From positions 7,378,001 to 7,442,000 of the forward strand of contig NZ_FYEY01000001.1 in the NCBI RefSeq assembly GCF_900187385.1: a stretch of 64,000 nucleotides of DNA, read 5' to 3'. The DNA comes from Streptomyces sp. 2114.4 (GTDB lineage Bacteria; Actinomycetota; Actinomycetes; Streptomycetales; Streptomycetaceae). Every line of letters starts with the position of its first letter. Position 1 is the stretch's first letter. The notes beneath the pieces were generated by a model. The model was not told where the DNA came from, made no database searches, and worked only from the letters and a program-made list of their open reading frames with translations. The position numbers were made by a program, and so were the translations under genes. Of the stretch, positions 35,284-43,971 are shown in pieces.

Positions 35284-36957
35284 GTGCCATCGGGTTCCGA
35301 CACCACCGAAGAAGCCGTCAGCGACACCTCGCCCGACGGCCCGGTGCCGCACGCCGGGACGGGCTCCACCGCTGAGCCCGCGCGCCCCGGGCGGGCGCGA
35401 CGGCTCGCCGCCCTGATGCGCCGGGAGGCGCTGCGTACCGGCCTTGCGGCCGTTTTCGGCATCGCGCTCGGCCTGGCCTTCCCGCCGTACGACCTGTGGC
35501 CGCTGTCCGTGGTGGCCGTCGCCGCGCTGTCGCTGCTGACCCGTGGCCGCACTGCCCGCCAGGGCGCCTGGACGGGTTTCGCCTTCGGGCTGCCGTTCTT
35601 CCTGATCCTGCTGAAGTGGCTGCATGTGGTCGGGTGGGACGCCGTGTTCGGCCTCTCGGTCGCCGAAGCGCTCTTCCTGACGCTGCTGGGCGCGGCGCTC
35701 GCCGTGACCTCCCGGCTGCCGGGCGGTCCGCTGTGGGCCGCCTGCCTGTGGGTCGCCGAGGAATGGGCCCGCGACCGGCTGCCGTTCGGCGGTTTCCCGT
35801 GGGGCCGGCTCGCGTTCGCCAACACCGGTTCCCCGTTCACCCCGCTCGCCGCGCTCGGCGGTGCCCCGCTGGTGACCTTCGCCGTGGCGCTGGCCGGCGC
35901 GCTGCTCGCCGTATGCGCCGCCGCGCTCTGGCAGCTGCGCGGCAACGGCTCGCTGCGCCGGGCCGTCCCGGCCCTGGAAGCCTTCGGGCTCGCCGCGGCG
36001 GTCACCCTGGCCGGCGCCATGGTGCCCGTTCCCACGAAGGCCGACGACACCGCTGACATCGCTGTCGTCCAGGGCAACGTCCAGCAGCCCGGCATGGACT
36101 TCCTGGGCCGCCCTATGATGATCACCGACAACCACGCCACGGCCACCGAAAAGCTCGCCGCCGACGTCAAGGCCGGCCGGGCCAGGAAGCCGGACCTGGT
36201 CATCTGGCCGGAGAACTCCTCCGACCTCGACCCGTACAAGTACCCGCAGGCCTACGACCGGATCGACGAGGCCGTGAAGGCCATCGGGGTGCCCGTCCTC
36301 GTCGGCGCCCTGATCGACCACCCCTCCAAGAAGGGCTATGTCTTCAACGAGGGCATCGTCTGGGACCCGAAGAAGGGGCCGGGCGCTTCCTACACCAAGC
36401 AGCACCCGGTGCCGTTCGGCGAGTACGTGCCGTTCCGGGAACAGCTCAGCAAGATCATTACGCGTTTCCAGCGGGTGCCCCGCGACTTCTACCCCGGTGA
36501 CCACACCGGTGTGCTCCACGTCGGCCCCGCCCGGCTCGGCGACGTCATCTGCTTCGAGGTCGCCTACGACCAGATCGTGCACGACACCGTCGGCGCGGGC
36601 GCCCGTGCCCTGGTCATCCAGACCAACAACGCCACCTACGGCCGCTCCGGCCAGCCCGAGCAGCAGCTGGCGATGTCCAAGCTGCGCGCCGTCGAACACG
36701 GCCGGGCCGTGGTCACCGCGGCCACCAGCGGGATCAGCGCCGTGGTCGCCCCGGACGGCAAGATCACCCACCGGATCCCCGAGTTCACCCAGGGCGTGGT
36801 CTCCGCGCGGATTCCGCTGCGGGACGAAACGACGCTCGCCGACCGCGTCGGCGCCGCTCCCGAGTGGGTGCTCGCTATCGTGGGTCTTCTGTCCTGTGCC
36901 GCAGCGGCAGTTGCCGGCCGGCGCGGGCGAACGAAGGACGAGAAGGGGCAGCAGTGA
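35284..36957 (+). CDS. lnt: apolipoprotein N-acyltransferase
   Basis: The 557-residue membrane enzyme adds the third acyl chain to lipoproteins. About six TM segments (from residue 45) are followed by a nitrilase-like catalytic domain with the Glu-Lys-Cys triad: Glu in IWPENSSD, Lys in TKQHPVPFGEYVPFR, Cys in DVICFEVAYD. I chose GTG 35284 because AGGAAGG lies 8 nt upstream; ATG 35236 is an alternative. Its stop overlaps the start of the dolichol-phosphate-mannose synthase gene, the pair that is fused in mycobacterial Ppm1. Confidence 0.92.
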   Translation: MPSGSDTTEEAVSDTSPDGPVPHAGTGSTAEPARPGRARRLAALMRREALRTGLAAVFGIALGLAFPPYDLWPLSVVAVAALSLLTRGRTARQGAWTGFAFGLPFFLILLKWLHVVGWDAVFGLSVAEALFLTLLGAALAVTSRLPGGPLWAACLWVAEEWARDRLPFGGFPWGRLAFANTGSPFTPLAALGGAPLVTFAVALAGALLAVCAAALWQLRGNGSLRRAVPALEAFGLAAAVTLAGAMVPVPTKADDTADIAVVQGNVQQPGMDFLGRPMMITDNHATATEKLAADVKAGRARKPDLVIWPENSSDLDPYKYPQAYDRIDEAVKAIGVPVLVGALIDHPSKKGYVFNEGIVWDPKKGPGASYTKQHPVPFGEYVPFREQLSKIITRFQRVPRDFYPGDHTGVLHVGPARLGDVICFEVAYDQIVHDTVGAGARALVIQTNNATYGRSGQPEQQLAMSKLRAVEHGRAVVTAATSGISAVVAPDGKITHRIPEFTQGVVSARIPLRDETTLADRVGAAPEWVLAIVGLLSCAAAAVAGRRGRTKDEKGQQ

Positions 36958-37709
36958 CAGACGGGCAGCGGCAGTACGGTCCGCTCGGCACCACGTTGGT
37001 GATCATTCCGACGTACAACGAGGCGGAGAACATCAAGCCGATCGTCTCGCGGGTGCGGTCCGCCGTCCCCACGGCACATGTCCTCGTCGCGGACGACAAC
37101 AGTCCTGACGGCACCGGCAAGTTCGCCGACGAACTGGCCGCCGATGACGAGCAGGTCCACGTCCTGCACCGCAAGGGCAAGGAAGGCCTCGGTGCCGCCT
37201 ACCTGGCGGGCTTCCGCTGGGGGATCGACCACGGCTACGACGTGCTGGTCGAGATGGACGCCGACGGCTCGCACCAGCCCGAGGAGCTGCCGCGGCTGCT
37301 CACCGCCCTCAAGAGCGCCGATCTCGTCCTCGGATCGCGCTGGGTGCCCGGCGGCCGCACCGTCAACTGGCCGACGTACCGCCGGCTCATCTCCCGCGGG
37401 GGCAGTACGTACTCCCGCTTGATGCTGGACCTCCCGCTGCGCGACCTCACCGGTGGTTTCCGGGCCTTTCGCGCGGAGGCGCTCAAAGGGCTGGGCCTGG
37501 ATGACGTGGCCTCCCAGGGGTACTGCTTCCAGGTCGACCTCGCCCGCCGCGCGGTGCAGGCCGGCTATCACGTCGTCGAGGTGCCGATCACCTTCGTCGA
37601 GCGGGAACTGGGCGACAGCAAGATGAGCCGTGACATCGTCGTGGAGGCCCTGTGGCGGGTCACGGCCTGGGGCCTCGGCTCCCGGGTGGACAAGATCCGC
37701 GGCCGCTGA
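36954..37709 (+). CDS. polyprenol monophosphomannose synthase (Ppm-type GT2)
   Basis: The 251-residue family 2 glycosyltransferase transfers mannose from GDP-mannose to polyprenol phosphate for protein O-mannosylation and related glycans. Motifs: VIIPTYNEAENI, VADDNSPDGT, the DxD-type EMDADGSHQPE, LGSRWVPGG and FVERELGDSKM. There is no C-terminal membrane domain. GTG 36954 overlaps the lnt stop (GTGA); a frame open further upstream lies inside lnt and is not used. The lnt-ppm coupling mirrors the two-domain mycobacterial enzyme. Confidence 0.93.
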   Translation: MTDGQRQYGPLGTTLVIIPTYNEAENIKPIVSRVRSAVPTAHVLVADDNSPDGTGKFADELAADDEQVHVLHRKGKEGLGAAYLAGFRWGIDHGYDVLVEMDADGSHQPEELPRLLTALKSADLVLGSRWVPGGRTVNWPTYRRLISRGGSTYSRLMLDLPLRDLTGGFRAFRAEALKGLGLDDVASQGYCFQVDLARRAVQAGYHVVEVPITFVERELGDSKMSRDIVVEALWRVTAWGLGSRVDKIRGR

Positions 37710-37825
37710 CGCCGGGGCGCTGACGCCGGGCCTGCTGAGGCCGGGACCGCTGCGCCGGGCCGGAGATGATCCATCCCGCGTGACCCTCGGGAAGTGGGGC
37801 GGCAGGGGCCAGGCACACTTGAGGC

Positions 37826-38443
37826 ATGACGTTCGGAGCCACGCCACCGCCGAGTTCCCGCCCGCCCCAGCGCTCGCGCGCCCGCCGGTTCGTCCCCTTG
37901 GGCCTCGCCGCCTGGCTGGTGCTGGAGATCTGGCTGCTGACCGTCGTCGCCGGAGCCACCAACGGCCTGACGGTCTTTCTTCTGCTGGTCGCCGGAGTGA
38001 TCATCGGCGGCTATGTGGTCAAACGGGCCGGCCGTCGTGCCTGGCGCAACCTCACCGAGAGCTTGCAGACCACCGGCGGCCCGGCGGCTCCCGGCAACTC
38101 CGCCGCATCCGGCAACGGCACCTCGGGCACGGCCACATCCAGCGACGGCAAAACCGGCAGCGGCAATACGCTCCCGATGGCCGGCGGGCTGTTGCTGATG
38201 ATCCCCGGGCTGGTGTCCGACGCCATGGGGCTGCTCTGCCTGTTCCCGCCGACCGGGAAGCTGATCCAGCGCCGCGCCGAAAAGCTGCTGAACCGGCGGG
38301 CGGGCTACGCCCCGGGCTCGTTCGGCGATGCCTTCCAGCAGGCGCGGATGCACCGGCCCGACGGCAAGGTCGTCCAGGGCGAGGTCATCCACGAGGACGA
38401 GCCTTCTTCCCCGCGCCGACAGGACCCGCCGCTGACCGGCTGA
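37826..38443 (+). CDS. fxsA: FxsA family membrane protein
   Basis: The 205-residue protein has the FxsA arrangement: RFVPLGLAAWLVLEIWLLTV as first TM, a second TM (GLTVFLLLVAGVIIGGYVVK), and LPMAGGLLLMIPGLVSDAMG leading the third. Between them is an inserted Gly/Ser/Thr/Asn-rich loop (residues about 86-114) longer than in E. coli. In E. coli FxsA relieves phage F exclusion; its role in actinobacteria is unknown. It lies 116 bp after ppm and ends before a strong terminator. Confidence 0.87.
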   Translation: MTFGATPPPSSRPPQRSRARRFVPLGLAAWLVLEIWLLTVVAGATNGLTVFLLLVAGVIIGGYVVKRAGRRAWRNLTESLQTTGGPAAPGNSAASGNGTSGTATSSDGKTGSGNTLPMAGGLLLMIPGLVSDAMGLLCLFPPTGKLIQRRAEKLLNRRAGYAPGSFGDAFQQARMHRPDGKVVQGEVIHEDEPSSPRRQDPPLTG

Positions 38444-38491
38444 GCGCAGGCGGGCGCCCGAGGCGTGCGGACGACGCCCGGCGTGTGCGGG

Positions 38492-38543
38492 CACCTGGCG
38501 TGTGCGGCGTGTGCCGGTGCCCGGCGCGTGCGCACGCCAGGTG
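38492..38543. repeat. inverted repeat, 11-bp arms, in GTGTGCGG-rich spacer
   Basis: CACCTGGCGTG (38492-38502) and CACGCCAGGTG (38533-38543) flank a stretch of imperfect GTGTGCGG-like copies between fxsA and the terminator. It probably folds, but I see no coding sense. Confidence 0.45.
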
Positions 38544-38563
38544 TGTGCGGGTGCGGACGCAGC

Positions 38564-38602
38564 AAGGGCCGGGCCACTGCACAGTGCAGTGGCCCGGCCC
38601 TT
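38564..38602. terminator. strong bidirectional terminator, 18-bp stem
   Basis: The arm AAGGGCCGGGCCACTGCA, a 3-nt loop, and its exact complement ending in CCCTT form an 18-bp perfect stem between convergent fxsA and rbpA. Confidence 0.9.
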
Positions 38603-38627
38603 CGTGCTGCTTGGCGCAGGTCCCTTG

Positions 38628-39005
38628 TCAGGCGGACTTGCGGTTGCTGTCGCGCGGATGCACGGCAATGTTCATGGTGCCGGAGCGCAGGACGGCCAGC
38701 CGTTCGGCCAGCACCTCCTCCAGCTCCTCGCGGGTGCGCCGCTCCATGAGCATGTCCCAGTGCGTACGCGCGGGCTTACCCTTCTTTTCCTCAGGGCCAT
38801 CGCCATCCACCAGAAGCGAAGGTGCACCGCATACCTTGCACTCCCACTCCGGCGGAATCTCGGCCTCAACCGAGAACGGCATCTCGAATCGATGTCCGTT
38901 CTCGCATGCGTACTCCACCGCCTGGCGCGGGGCCAGGTCGATGCCGCGGTCGGTCTCGTAGCTGGTCACCACGAGTCGCGTGCCGCGGAGAGCTCGCTCA
39001 CTCAT
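38628..39005 (-). CDS. rbpA: RNA polymerase-binding protein RbpA
   Basis: The 125-residue actinobacterial transcription factor binds RNA polymerase and principal sigma factors and stabilises the open complex. The core MSERALRGTRLVVTSYETD (residues 1-19) is near-invariant; the zinc/core fold carries CENGHRF and CKVCG. The basic linker and the sigma-interaction helix TREELEEVLAERLAVLRSG follow. GGGAGG precedes ATG 39005. A consensus sigma-R promoter lies 60-90 bp upstream, so it is induced by thiol oxidation, as known for S. coelicolor rbpA. Confidence 0.98.
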   Translation of the reverse strand: MSERALRGTRLVVTSYETDRGIDLAPRQAVEYACENGHRFEMPFSVEAEIPPEWECKVCGAPSLLVDGDGPEEKKGKPARTHWDMLMERRTREELEEVLAERLAVLRSGTMNIAVHPRDSNRKSA

Positions 39006-39066
39006 GAATCGTGCCTCCCGGGCTTGTCGCCCACAGGACAGGTGTCGCTGTCGTCGTCATCCGGTC

Positions 39067-39092
39067 AACGTCCGGTCGGCGGTGAAGATTCC
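39067..39092 (-). promoter_or_regulatory. sigma-R promoter of rbpA (GGAAT-N18-GTT)
   Basis: On the minus strand GGAAT (39092-39088), exactly 18 bp, then GTT (39069-39067) matches the SigR consensus. It sits 62 bp before the rbpA start. The rest of the 312-bp gap up to 39317 shows nothing else I can name. Confidence 0.88.
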
Positions 39093-39317
39093 CGTATTCG
39101 AAATTCGGGACATGCGCCCACCCGTCGCCCACCACCGCCCATGATGGAGGCGCTGTGCGCCGCTGCCTTCCTTCGTGCCGCCCCTTGTTGTACCCACCAG
39201 CGCCCGGTTTGTCACATCTGGCAGCAGATGTCACCCAGCGCCATCGAGAGAGAAGCGCGCAGTAACGGTCCGCCTGGTGAGCCAAAGGCGTACACTACCG
39301 GCCCGCACGCCCTGGAG

Positions 39318-40730
39318 CTAAATCCGGTCAGGTACGGGATTTCCCGCCGCGGCGATCGCCCGTCCCACCGGCACCCTCGCCAACAGGACAAAACCGATCA
39401 CAAAGAACGCCACCAGGGACACGATCGCGTCCCGGTAGCTCCCGGTGAGCTGGTAGGCCACCCCGAATACCAGCGGCCCCAGCCAGCTCACGCCCCGGTC
39501 GCTCATCTCGTACGCGGAAAAATATTCCGCTTCTTTGCCGTGCGGTACCAGATGGGAGAACAGCGAACGGGACAGCGCCTGGCTTCCGCCCAGGACCAGA
39601 CCGATGCCGGCGGCCAGCCCGAAGAACCACCCGGGCGCCTTCGCGGGCAGGAAGTAGCCGGCCGCGAGCGTCAGCACCCACGCCACCAGGGAGCCCAGGA
39701 TCGTCCGCTGCGCGCCGTACCGTCCGGCCAGGCGTCCCATGAGCAGGGCGCCCGCCGCGGCCAGCACCTGGACCAGCAGGACCGCCACGATCAGCGTCGT
39801 CTGGTCCAGGCCTAGCTCCTCGGAGCCGTACACGGAGGCCTGGGTGATCACCGTCTGTACGCCGTCGTTGTAGACGAGGTAGGCGAGGAGGAAGGAGAGA
39901 GTGAGGGGATGGCGGCGCATGTGGCGCAGCGTCTCCCGCAGCTGCTGCCGCCCCTGGCCGAGCGCGGCGGCGCCGGGCCCGGCGGGCTGCTTGGCGGTGG
40001 CTGCCCGCCGGTCGCGCAGCCGGCGCAGCGGAATCACCGAGAACGCGCCCCACCACAGCCCCGCCGACGCCAGGCAGATGCGCACCGCGGCGCCCGTGGA
40101 CAGGCCGAAGGAGTCGTGTGCGCCGTAGAGCACCAGGTTGGCGACCAGGACCAGCGCTCCGGCCGCGTAGCCGAACGCCCAGCCGCGGGAGGAGACCGCG
40201 TCCCGCTCCTCGGGCCGGGCGATCTGCGGCAGGAAGGAGTTGTAGAGCATCATCGACACCACGAACGCGACATTCGCGAGGACCAGCAGCGCCCCGCCCA
40301 GCAGATAGCGGTCGCCGCCCAGGAAGAACATCCCCGTCGTCGCCGCGGCGCCCACGTAGGCGCAGCCGCCCAGCAGCGGCTTCTTCCGGCCGGTCCGGTC
40401 GGCCAGCGCTCCGGCGAGCGGCATCGCCAGCACCGACAGCAACAGCGACGCGGACACCGCATACGCATAGAAGGAGCCCGCGCGCACCGGCACGCCCAGG
40501 GGGTGCACAAAGCCGTCCGCGTCCGCCGCGGCTTTCGCCACCGAGGTCAGATACGGCCCCAGGAACACGGTCAGCACGGTCGTCGAATAGACGCTGTTGG
40601 CCCAGTCGTACCAGTACCAGCCGCGTTGTTCCCGGCGCCGGGCGGCCGTCTCGTCCCCGCCCTCGTCCACGCCTTCGGCCACGGCTCGTGTGCTCTCCAC
40701 GCCCACCCCCGTCTTCCCGTCCCCGTTCAC
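39318..40730 (-). CDS. MFS transporter, UMF1/Atg22-like
   Basis: The 470-residue, 12-TM protein begins with a charged 35-residue tail and the group-typical RGWYWYDWANSVYSTTVLTV. Motif A appears as GALADRTGRKKPLLG; a second-half motif is GGSQALSRSLFSHLVPHGKE. Yeast Atg22 exports amino acids from the vacuole, but bacterial members are uncharacterised. The GTG start at 40730 is uncertain: another in-frame GTG lies about ten codons in. It is single, upstream of rbpA on the same strand but 312 bp away with a separate rbpA promoter. Confidence 0.85.
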   Translation of the reverse strand: MNGDGKTGVGVESTRAVAEGVDEGGDETAARRREQRGWYWYDWANSVYSTTVLTVFLGPYLTSVAKAAADADGFVHPLGVPVRAGSFYAYAVSASLLLSVLAMPLAGALADRTGRKKPLLGGCAYVGAAATTGMFFLGGDRYLLGGALLVLANVAFVVSMMLYNSFLPQIARPEERDAVSSRGWAFGYAAGALVLVANLVLYGAHDSFGLSTGAAVRICLASAGLWWGAFSVIPLRRLRDRRAATAKQPAGPGAAALGQGRQQLRETLRHMRRHPLTLSFLLAYLVYNDGVQTVITQASVYGSEELGLDQTTLIVAVLLVQVLAAAGALLMGRLAGRYGAQRTILGSLVAWVLTLAAGYFLPAKAPGWFFGLAAGIGLVLGGSQALSRSLFSHLVPHGKEAEYFSAYEMSDRGVSWLGPLVFGVAYQLTGSYRDAIVSLVAFFVIGFVLLARVPVGRAIAAAGNPVPDRI

Positions 40731-40845
40731 GGCGGCGGACGACGGCCGGCGGAGCCCGGTACCGGGTGCGTCCGCATCTGCCGTCCGGCTCGCGACGCCC
40801 CGTGGATCCAGCCCCCTCGCCCGGTCCGGCCGGCATCCCCGCCGG

Positions 40846-41646
40846 TCAGACCCAGCACCCCCGCTCGGTCAGCACCGCCCGCAGCGTCTCGATGTGGTCC
40901 GTCATGATGCCATCCACGCCGAGGTCCAGGAGCGCCGCCATCCGGTCCGCGTCATTGACCGTCCAGACGTGGACCTGCATGCCCAGCGCGTGCGCGGCGC
41001 GCAGGAAGAGCGGATCGACGACGGGGAGGCCGGACTGCCGCTCGGGAACCTGGACGCAGACCGCGCTGCGCCGCACCGCCGCGCCCAGCAGCCGGTCCAG
41101 CGGCAGCACCCCGCGGCCGTACGACCGCAGCCGCAGGCCGGCCACGCCGCGGGTGCCGAGCGAGGTCGCCATTTGGCGTCCGGCCAGCCGCTGGGCGCGG
41201 GCCACCCGGGCCTCCGAGAACGAGCCGACGCACACCCGGTCCCAGGCGTTCGTGCGGCGCAGCAGCGCGAGCAGCGGAGCGAGCGCGGCATCGGCCTTGA
41301 GGTCGACGTTCCAGCGTGCCCCGGGGAACTCCTCCAGCAGCTCCTCGAACAGCGGCAGCGGCTCGTGGCCGCCGACGCGGGCCTGTCGCACCGCGCGCCA
41401 GGGGAGCTGCCCGATCGCGCCACGGGAGTCGGTGACGCGGTCGAGCGTCGCGTCATGGAAGGCGACGAGCTCTCCGTCCGAGGTGGCATGCACATCGGTT
41501 TCCAGATAGCGGTAGCCGAGGCCGACCGCGCGGCGGAAGGCGGCGGCGGTGTTCTCCAGGCCCTCGGCCGCCCCGCCCCGGTGGGCGAAGGGGAGCGGCA
41601 CGGGGTGGTCGAGATAGACGTGGCGGGTGCGTATCGCTGGGGTCAC
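40846..41646 (-). CDS. glycerophosphodiester phosphodiesterase
   Basis: The 266-residue cytoplasmic GDPD-family TIM barrel hydrolyses glycerophosphodiesters to glycerol-3-phosphate. Catalytic signatures: FAHRGGAAEGLENT (His and Glu), ETDVHATSDGELVAFHD, NVDLKAD, and the closing VHVWTVNDADRMAALLDLGV followed by DGIMTDH. GTG 41646 overlaps the stop of the YczE-like gene (GTGA), so the two are cotranslated. No signal peptide. Confidence 0.93.
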   Translation of the reverse strand: MTPAIRTRHVYLDHPVPLPFAHRGGAAEGLENTAAAFRRAVGLGYRYLETDVHATSDGELVAFHDATLDRVTDSRGAIGQLPWRAVRQARVGGHEPLPLFEELLEEFPGARWNVDLKADAALAPLLALLRRTNAWDRVCVGSFSEARVARAQRLAGRQMATSLGTRGVAGLRLRSYGRGVLPLDRLLGAAVRRSAVCVQVPERQSGLPVVDPLFLRAAHALGMQVHVWTVNDADRMAALLDLGVDGIMTDHIETLRAVLTERGCWV

Positions 41647-42326
41647 TCCGGCAGTATTGCGTGCTCGGGTGAAGCACCTCCGCGGGCCACCACCGGTGAG
41701 GGCTTCACGGGCCGGTCCCCGATCGCGAAGCGCCGCAGGAAGAACTGCGCCAGAGGCCCGATGGCCAGCGCATAGACCACCGTGCCGACCCCGACGGACC
41801 CGCCCAGCAGGAAGCCGGTGGCCAGCACCGTCACCTCGATGCAGGTCCGCACCAGCCGCACCGGACGGCCGGTCCGCAGATGCAGCCCGGTCATCAGCCC
41901 GTCCCGGGGTCCCGGACCGAAGTCGGCGGAGATGTACAGGCCGGTCGCGGCACCGTTGAGCAGGACGGCGCCCGCCAGCAGCGGGATGCGCGCGGCCGGC
42001 GAGTGCAGCTGCGGCATCCAGGCCAGCGTCGCGTCCATCACCAGCCCGAGGATCACCACATTGGCCACCGTGCCGAGGCCGGGGCGCTGGCGCAGCGGGA
42101 TCCACAGCAGCAGGATCAGCGCACCGGCGACGATGGTGACCGTGCCGATCGACAGCCCCGTATGGCGGGATATGCCCTGGTTCAGCACGCTCCACGGCTC
42201 CAGGCCGAGCCCGGCCCGCAGCATCAGCCCCATGCTCACGCCGTACAGCGTCAGCCCCGTGAAGAGCTGGATCAGCCGGCGCACCGGCAGCCCCCTTCCC
42301 GGTCCGCTTTTCCCGAATATGGACAT
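41643..42326 (-). CDS. YczE/YyaS/YitT-like membrane protein
   Basis: The 227-residue protein has about five TM segments and the group signature LIQLFTGLTLYGVSMGLMLR, AGLGLEPWSVLNQGIS and DFGPGPRDGLMTGL. It is of the type regulated by YczR-like MocR proteins. ATG 42326 follows AGGAGAGG; the open frame extends further upstream without signals. It diverges from the MocR gene across 100 bp and is coupled to the glycerophosphodiesterase. Function unknown. Confidence 0.87.
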   Translation of the reverse strand: MSIFGKSGPGRGLPVRRLIQLFTGLTLYGVSMGLMLRAGLGLEPWSVLNQGISRHTGLSIGTVTIVAGALILLLWIPLRQRPGLGTVANVVILGLVMDATLAWMPQLHSPAARIPLLAGAVLLNGAATGLYISADFGPGPRDGLMTGLHLRTGRPVRLVRTCIEVTVLATGFLLGGSVGVGTVVYALAIGPLAQFFLRRFAIGDRPVKPSPVVARGGASPEHAILPE

Positions 42327-42340
42327 GAATTTCCCTCTCC

Positions 42341-42378
42341 TGGCAGGATTGGACCGACGCATGACACCATGTGGCAGG
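42341..42378. promoter_or_regulatory. direct repeats TGGCAGG, putative MocR binding site
   Basis: TGGCAGG occurs at 42341-42347 and 42372-42378, 31 bp apart (three helix turns), in the 100-bp gap between the YczE-like gene and its divergent MocR gene. MocR dimers bind paired direct repeats. The left copy lies beside the YczE ribosome site, so its role could be coincidental. Confidence 0.4.
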
Positions 42379-42426
42379 TCCGGGCTCGCGAAGTAGAGCC
42401 AATTCGGGGAAGGTGGACTGATCTTC

Positions 42427-43932
42427 ATGGCTCAGTGGACTTCAGCGGTGGGTGCACCCCAACTCGCCCGGCTGCTCCGGTCGCAGGACCCGTCCGAGGC
42501 ACAACTCACCGCCGCCGGACGCCGTTTGCCGGCCTACCGCAGCCTTGCCGACGGCGTCCGCCGGCTCGTGCTGGAGGGCCGGGTGCCGGTCGCGGCGCGC
42601 CTGCCCGCCGAGCGCGAGCTGGCCACGGCCGTCGGCGTCAGCCGCACCACCGTCGCCGCCGCCTATGAAGCGCTGCGCGCCGAGGGATTCCTGGAGTCCC
42701 GGCGCGGCTCAGGCAGTTGGACCGCCGTCCCGGCCGGTAACCCGCTGCCCACCCGCGGCCTGGAACCGCTGCCCCCGGAGGCCGCCGGCTCCATGATCGA
42801 CCTGGGCTGCGCCGCCCTCCCGGCTCCCGAGCCGTGGCTCACTCGCGCCTTCCAGGGCGCGATGGCCGACCTCCCGCTCTATGCCCACACCCACGGCGAC
42901 TACCCCGCCGGTCTGCCGGTCCTGCGCCAGGCCCTCGCCGACCGCTACACCGCCCGCGGGATCCCCACCATGCCCGAGCAGATCATGGTGACCACGGGCG
43001 CGATGGGCGCGGTGGCCGCGATCTGCCGGCTGTGTACGAGCCCCGGCGAGCGGGTGGCCGTCGACTCCCCGTCGTACGCCAACATCCTCCAGCTGATGCG
43101 GGACGCCGGCGCCCGGCTCGTCCCGGTCGCGCTCGCCGACAAGCTGGCCGGCTGGGACGTCCCCGTCTGGCGCCAGGTGATGCGTGATGCCGCGCCCCGT
43201 ATGGCGTATGTCGTCGCCGATTTCCACAACCCCACCGGCACCCTTGCCACCGAGGACCAGCGCCGGCGCCTCGTCGATGCCGCCCGGTCGGCCGGCACCC
43301 TGCTCGTCGTCGACGAGACCATGACCGAACTCCAGCTGGACGAGGACCCCGCACCGCCCCGTCAGGTGTGCGCGTTCGACCCCGCCGGCAGCGCCGTGAT
43401 CACGGTCGGCTCGGCGAGCAAGGCGTTCTGGGCCGGGATGCGGATCGGCTGGGTGCGTGCCGCCCCCGACATCATCCGCAGTCTGGTCGCCGCCCGCGCC
43501 TACTCCGACCTGGGCTCACCGGTGCTCGAACAGCTCGCCATCGCCTCGCTCCTGGAGGGTGGCGGCTGGGAAGCGGCCGTCGGCATCCGCCGCGAGCAGG
43601 CCCGTGAGAACCGCGACGCGATCGTCGAGGCGCTGCACCGGCACCTCCCCGACTGGGAGTTCAGCGTTCCCCGCGGCGGCCTCACCCTCTGGGCCCGTAC
43701 GGGCGGACTCTCCGGCTCCCGGATCGCGGAGGCGGGGGAACGGCTCGGGGTGCGGGTGCCCTCCGGCCCGAGGTTCGGCGTCGACGGTGCCTTCGAGGGC
43801 TTCGTACGGCTGCCCTTCACGGTCAGCGGAGCCGTCGCCGAAGAGGCCGCGGTCCGGCTGGCAGGCGCCGCTCGACTGGTGGCGACGGGCGCACCCGTGG
43901 ACACGGAGATGCGGCAGGTGTTCGTGGCCTGA
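42427..43932 (+). CDS. MocR-type regulator, GntR HTH fused to aminotransferase fold (YczR-like)
   Basis: The 501-residue protein has a GntR winged helix at about 35-100 (RLPAERELATAVGVSRTTV; EALRAEGFLESRRGSG), a linker, and a fold-type I PLP domain with HTHGDYPAGLPVLRQALADR, ADFHNPTGTL and the PLP lysine in GSASKAFWAGMRIGW. MocR proteins sense PLP or an amino compound through this domain and act as regulators, not enzymes. The divergent YczE-like gene is the expected target. ATG 42427 lies 13 nt after GGGGAAGG. Confidence 0.93.
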   Translation: MAQWTSAVGAPQLARLLRSQDPSEAQLTAAGRRLPAYRSLADGVRRLVLEGRVPVAARLPAERELATAVGVSRTTVAAAYEALRAEGFLESRRGSGSWTAVPAGNPLPTRGLEPLPPEAAGSMIDLGCAALPAPEPWLTRAFQGAMADLPLYAHTHGDYPAGLPVLRQALADRYTARGIPTMPEQIMVTTGAMGAVAAICRLCTSPGERVAVDSPSYANILQLMRDAGARLVPVALADKLAGWDVPVWRQVMRDAAPRMAYVVADFHNPTGTLATEDQRRRLVDAARSAGTLLVVDETMTELQLDEDPAPPRQVCAFDPAGSAVITVGSASKAFWAGMRIGWVRAAPDIIRSLVAARAYSDLGSPVLEQLAIASLLEGGGWEAAVGIRREQARENRDAIVEALHRHLPDWEFSVPRGGLTLWARTGGLSGSRIAEAGERLGVRVPSGPRFGVDGAFEGFVRLPFTVSGAVAEEAAVRLAGAARLVATGAPVDTEMRQVFVA

Positions 43933-43971
43933 CGGCTGATCAGCGGGCCGGCCCCTCGGGGCGCAGCGGTC

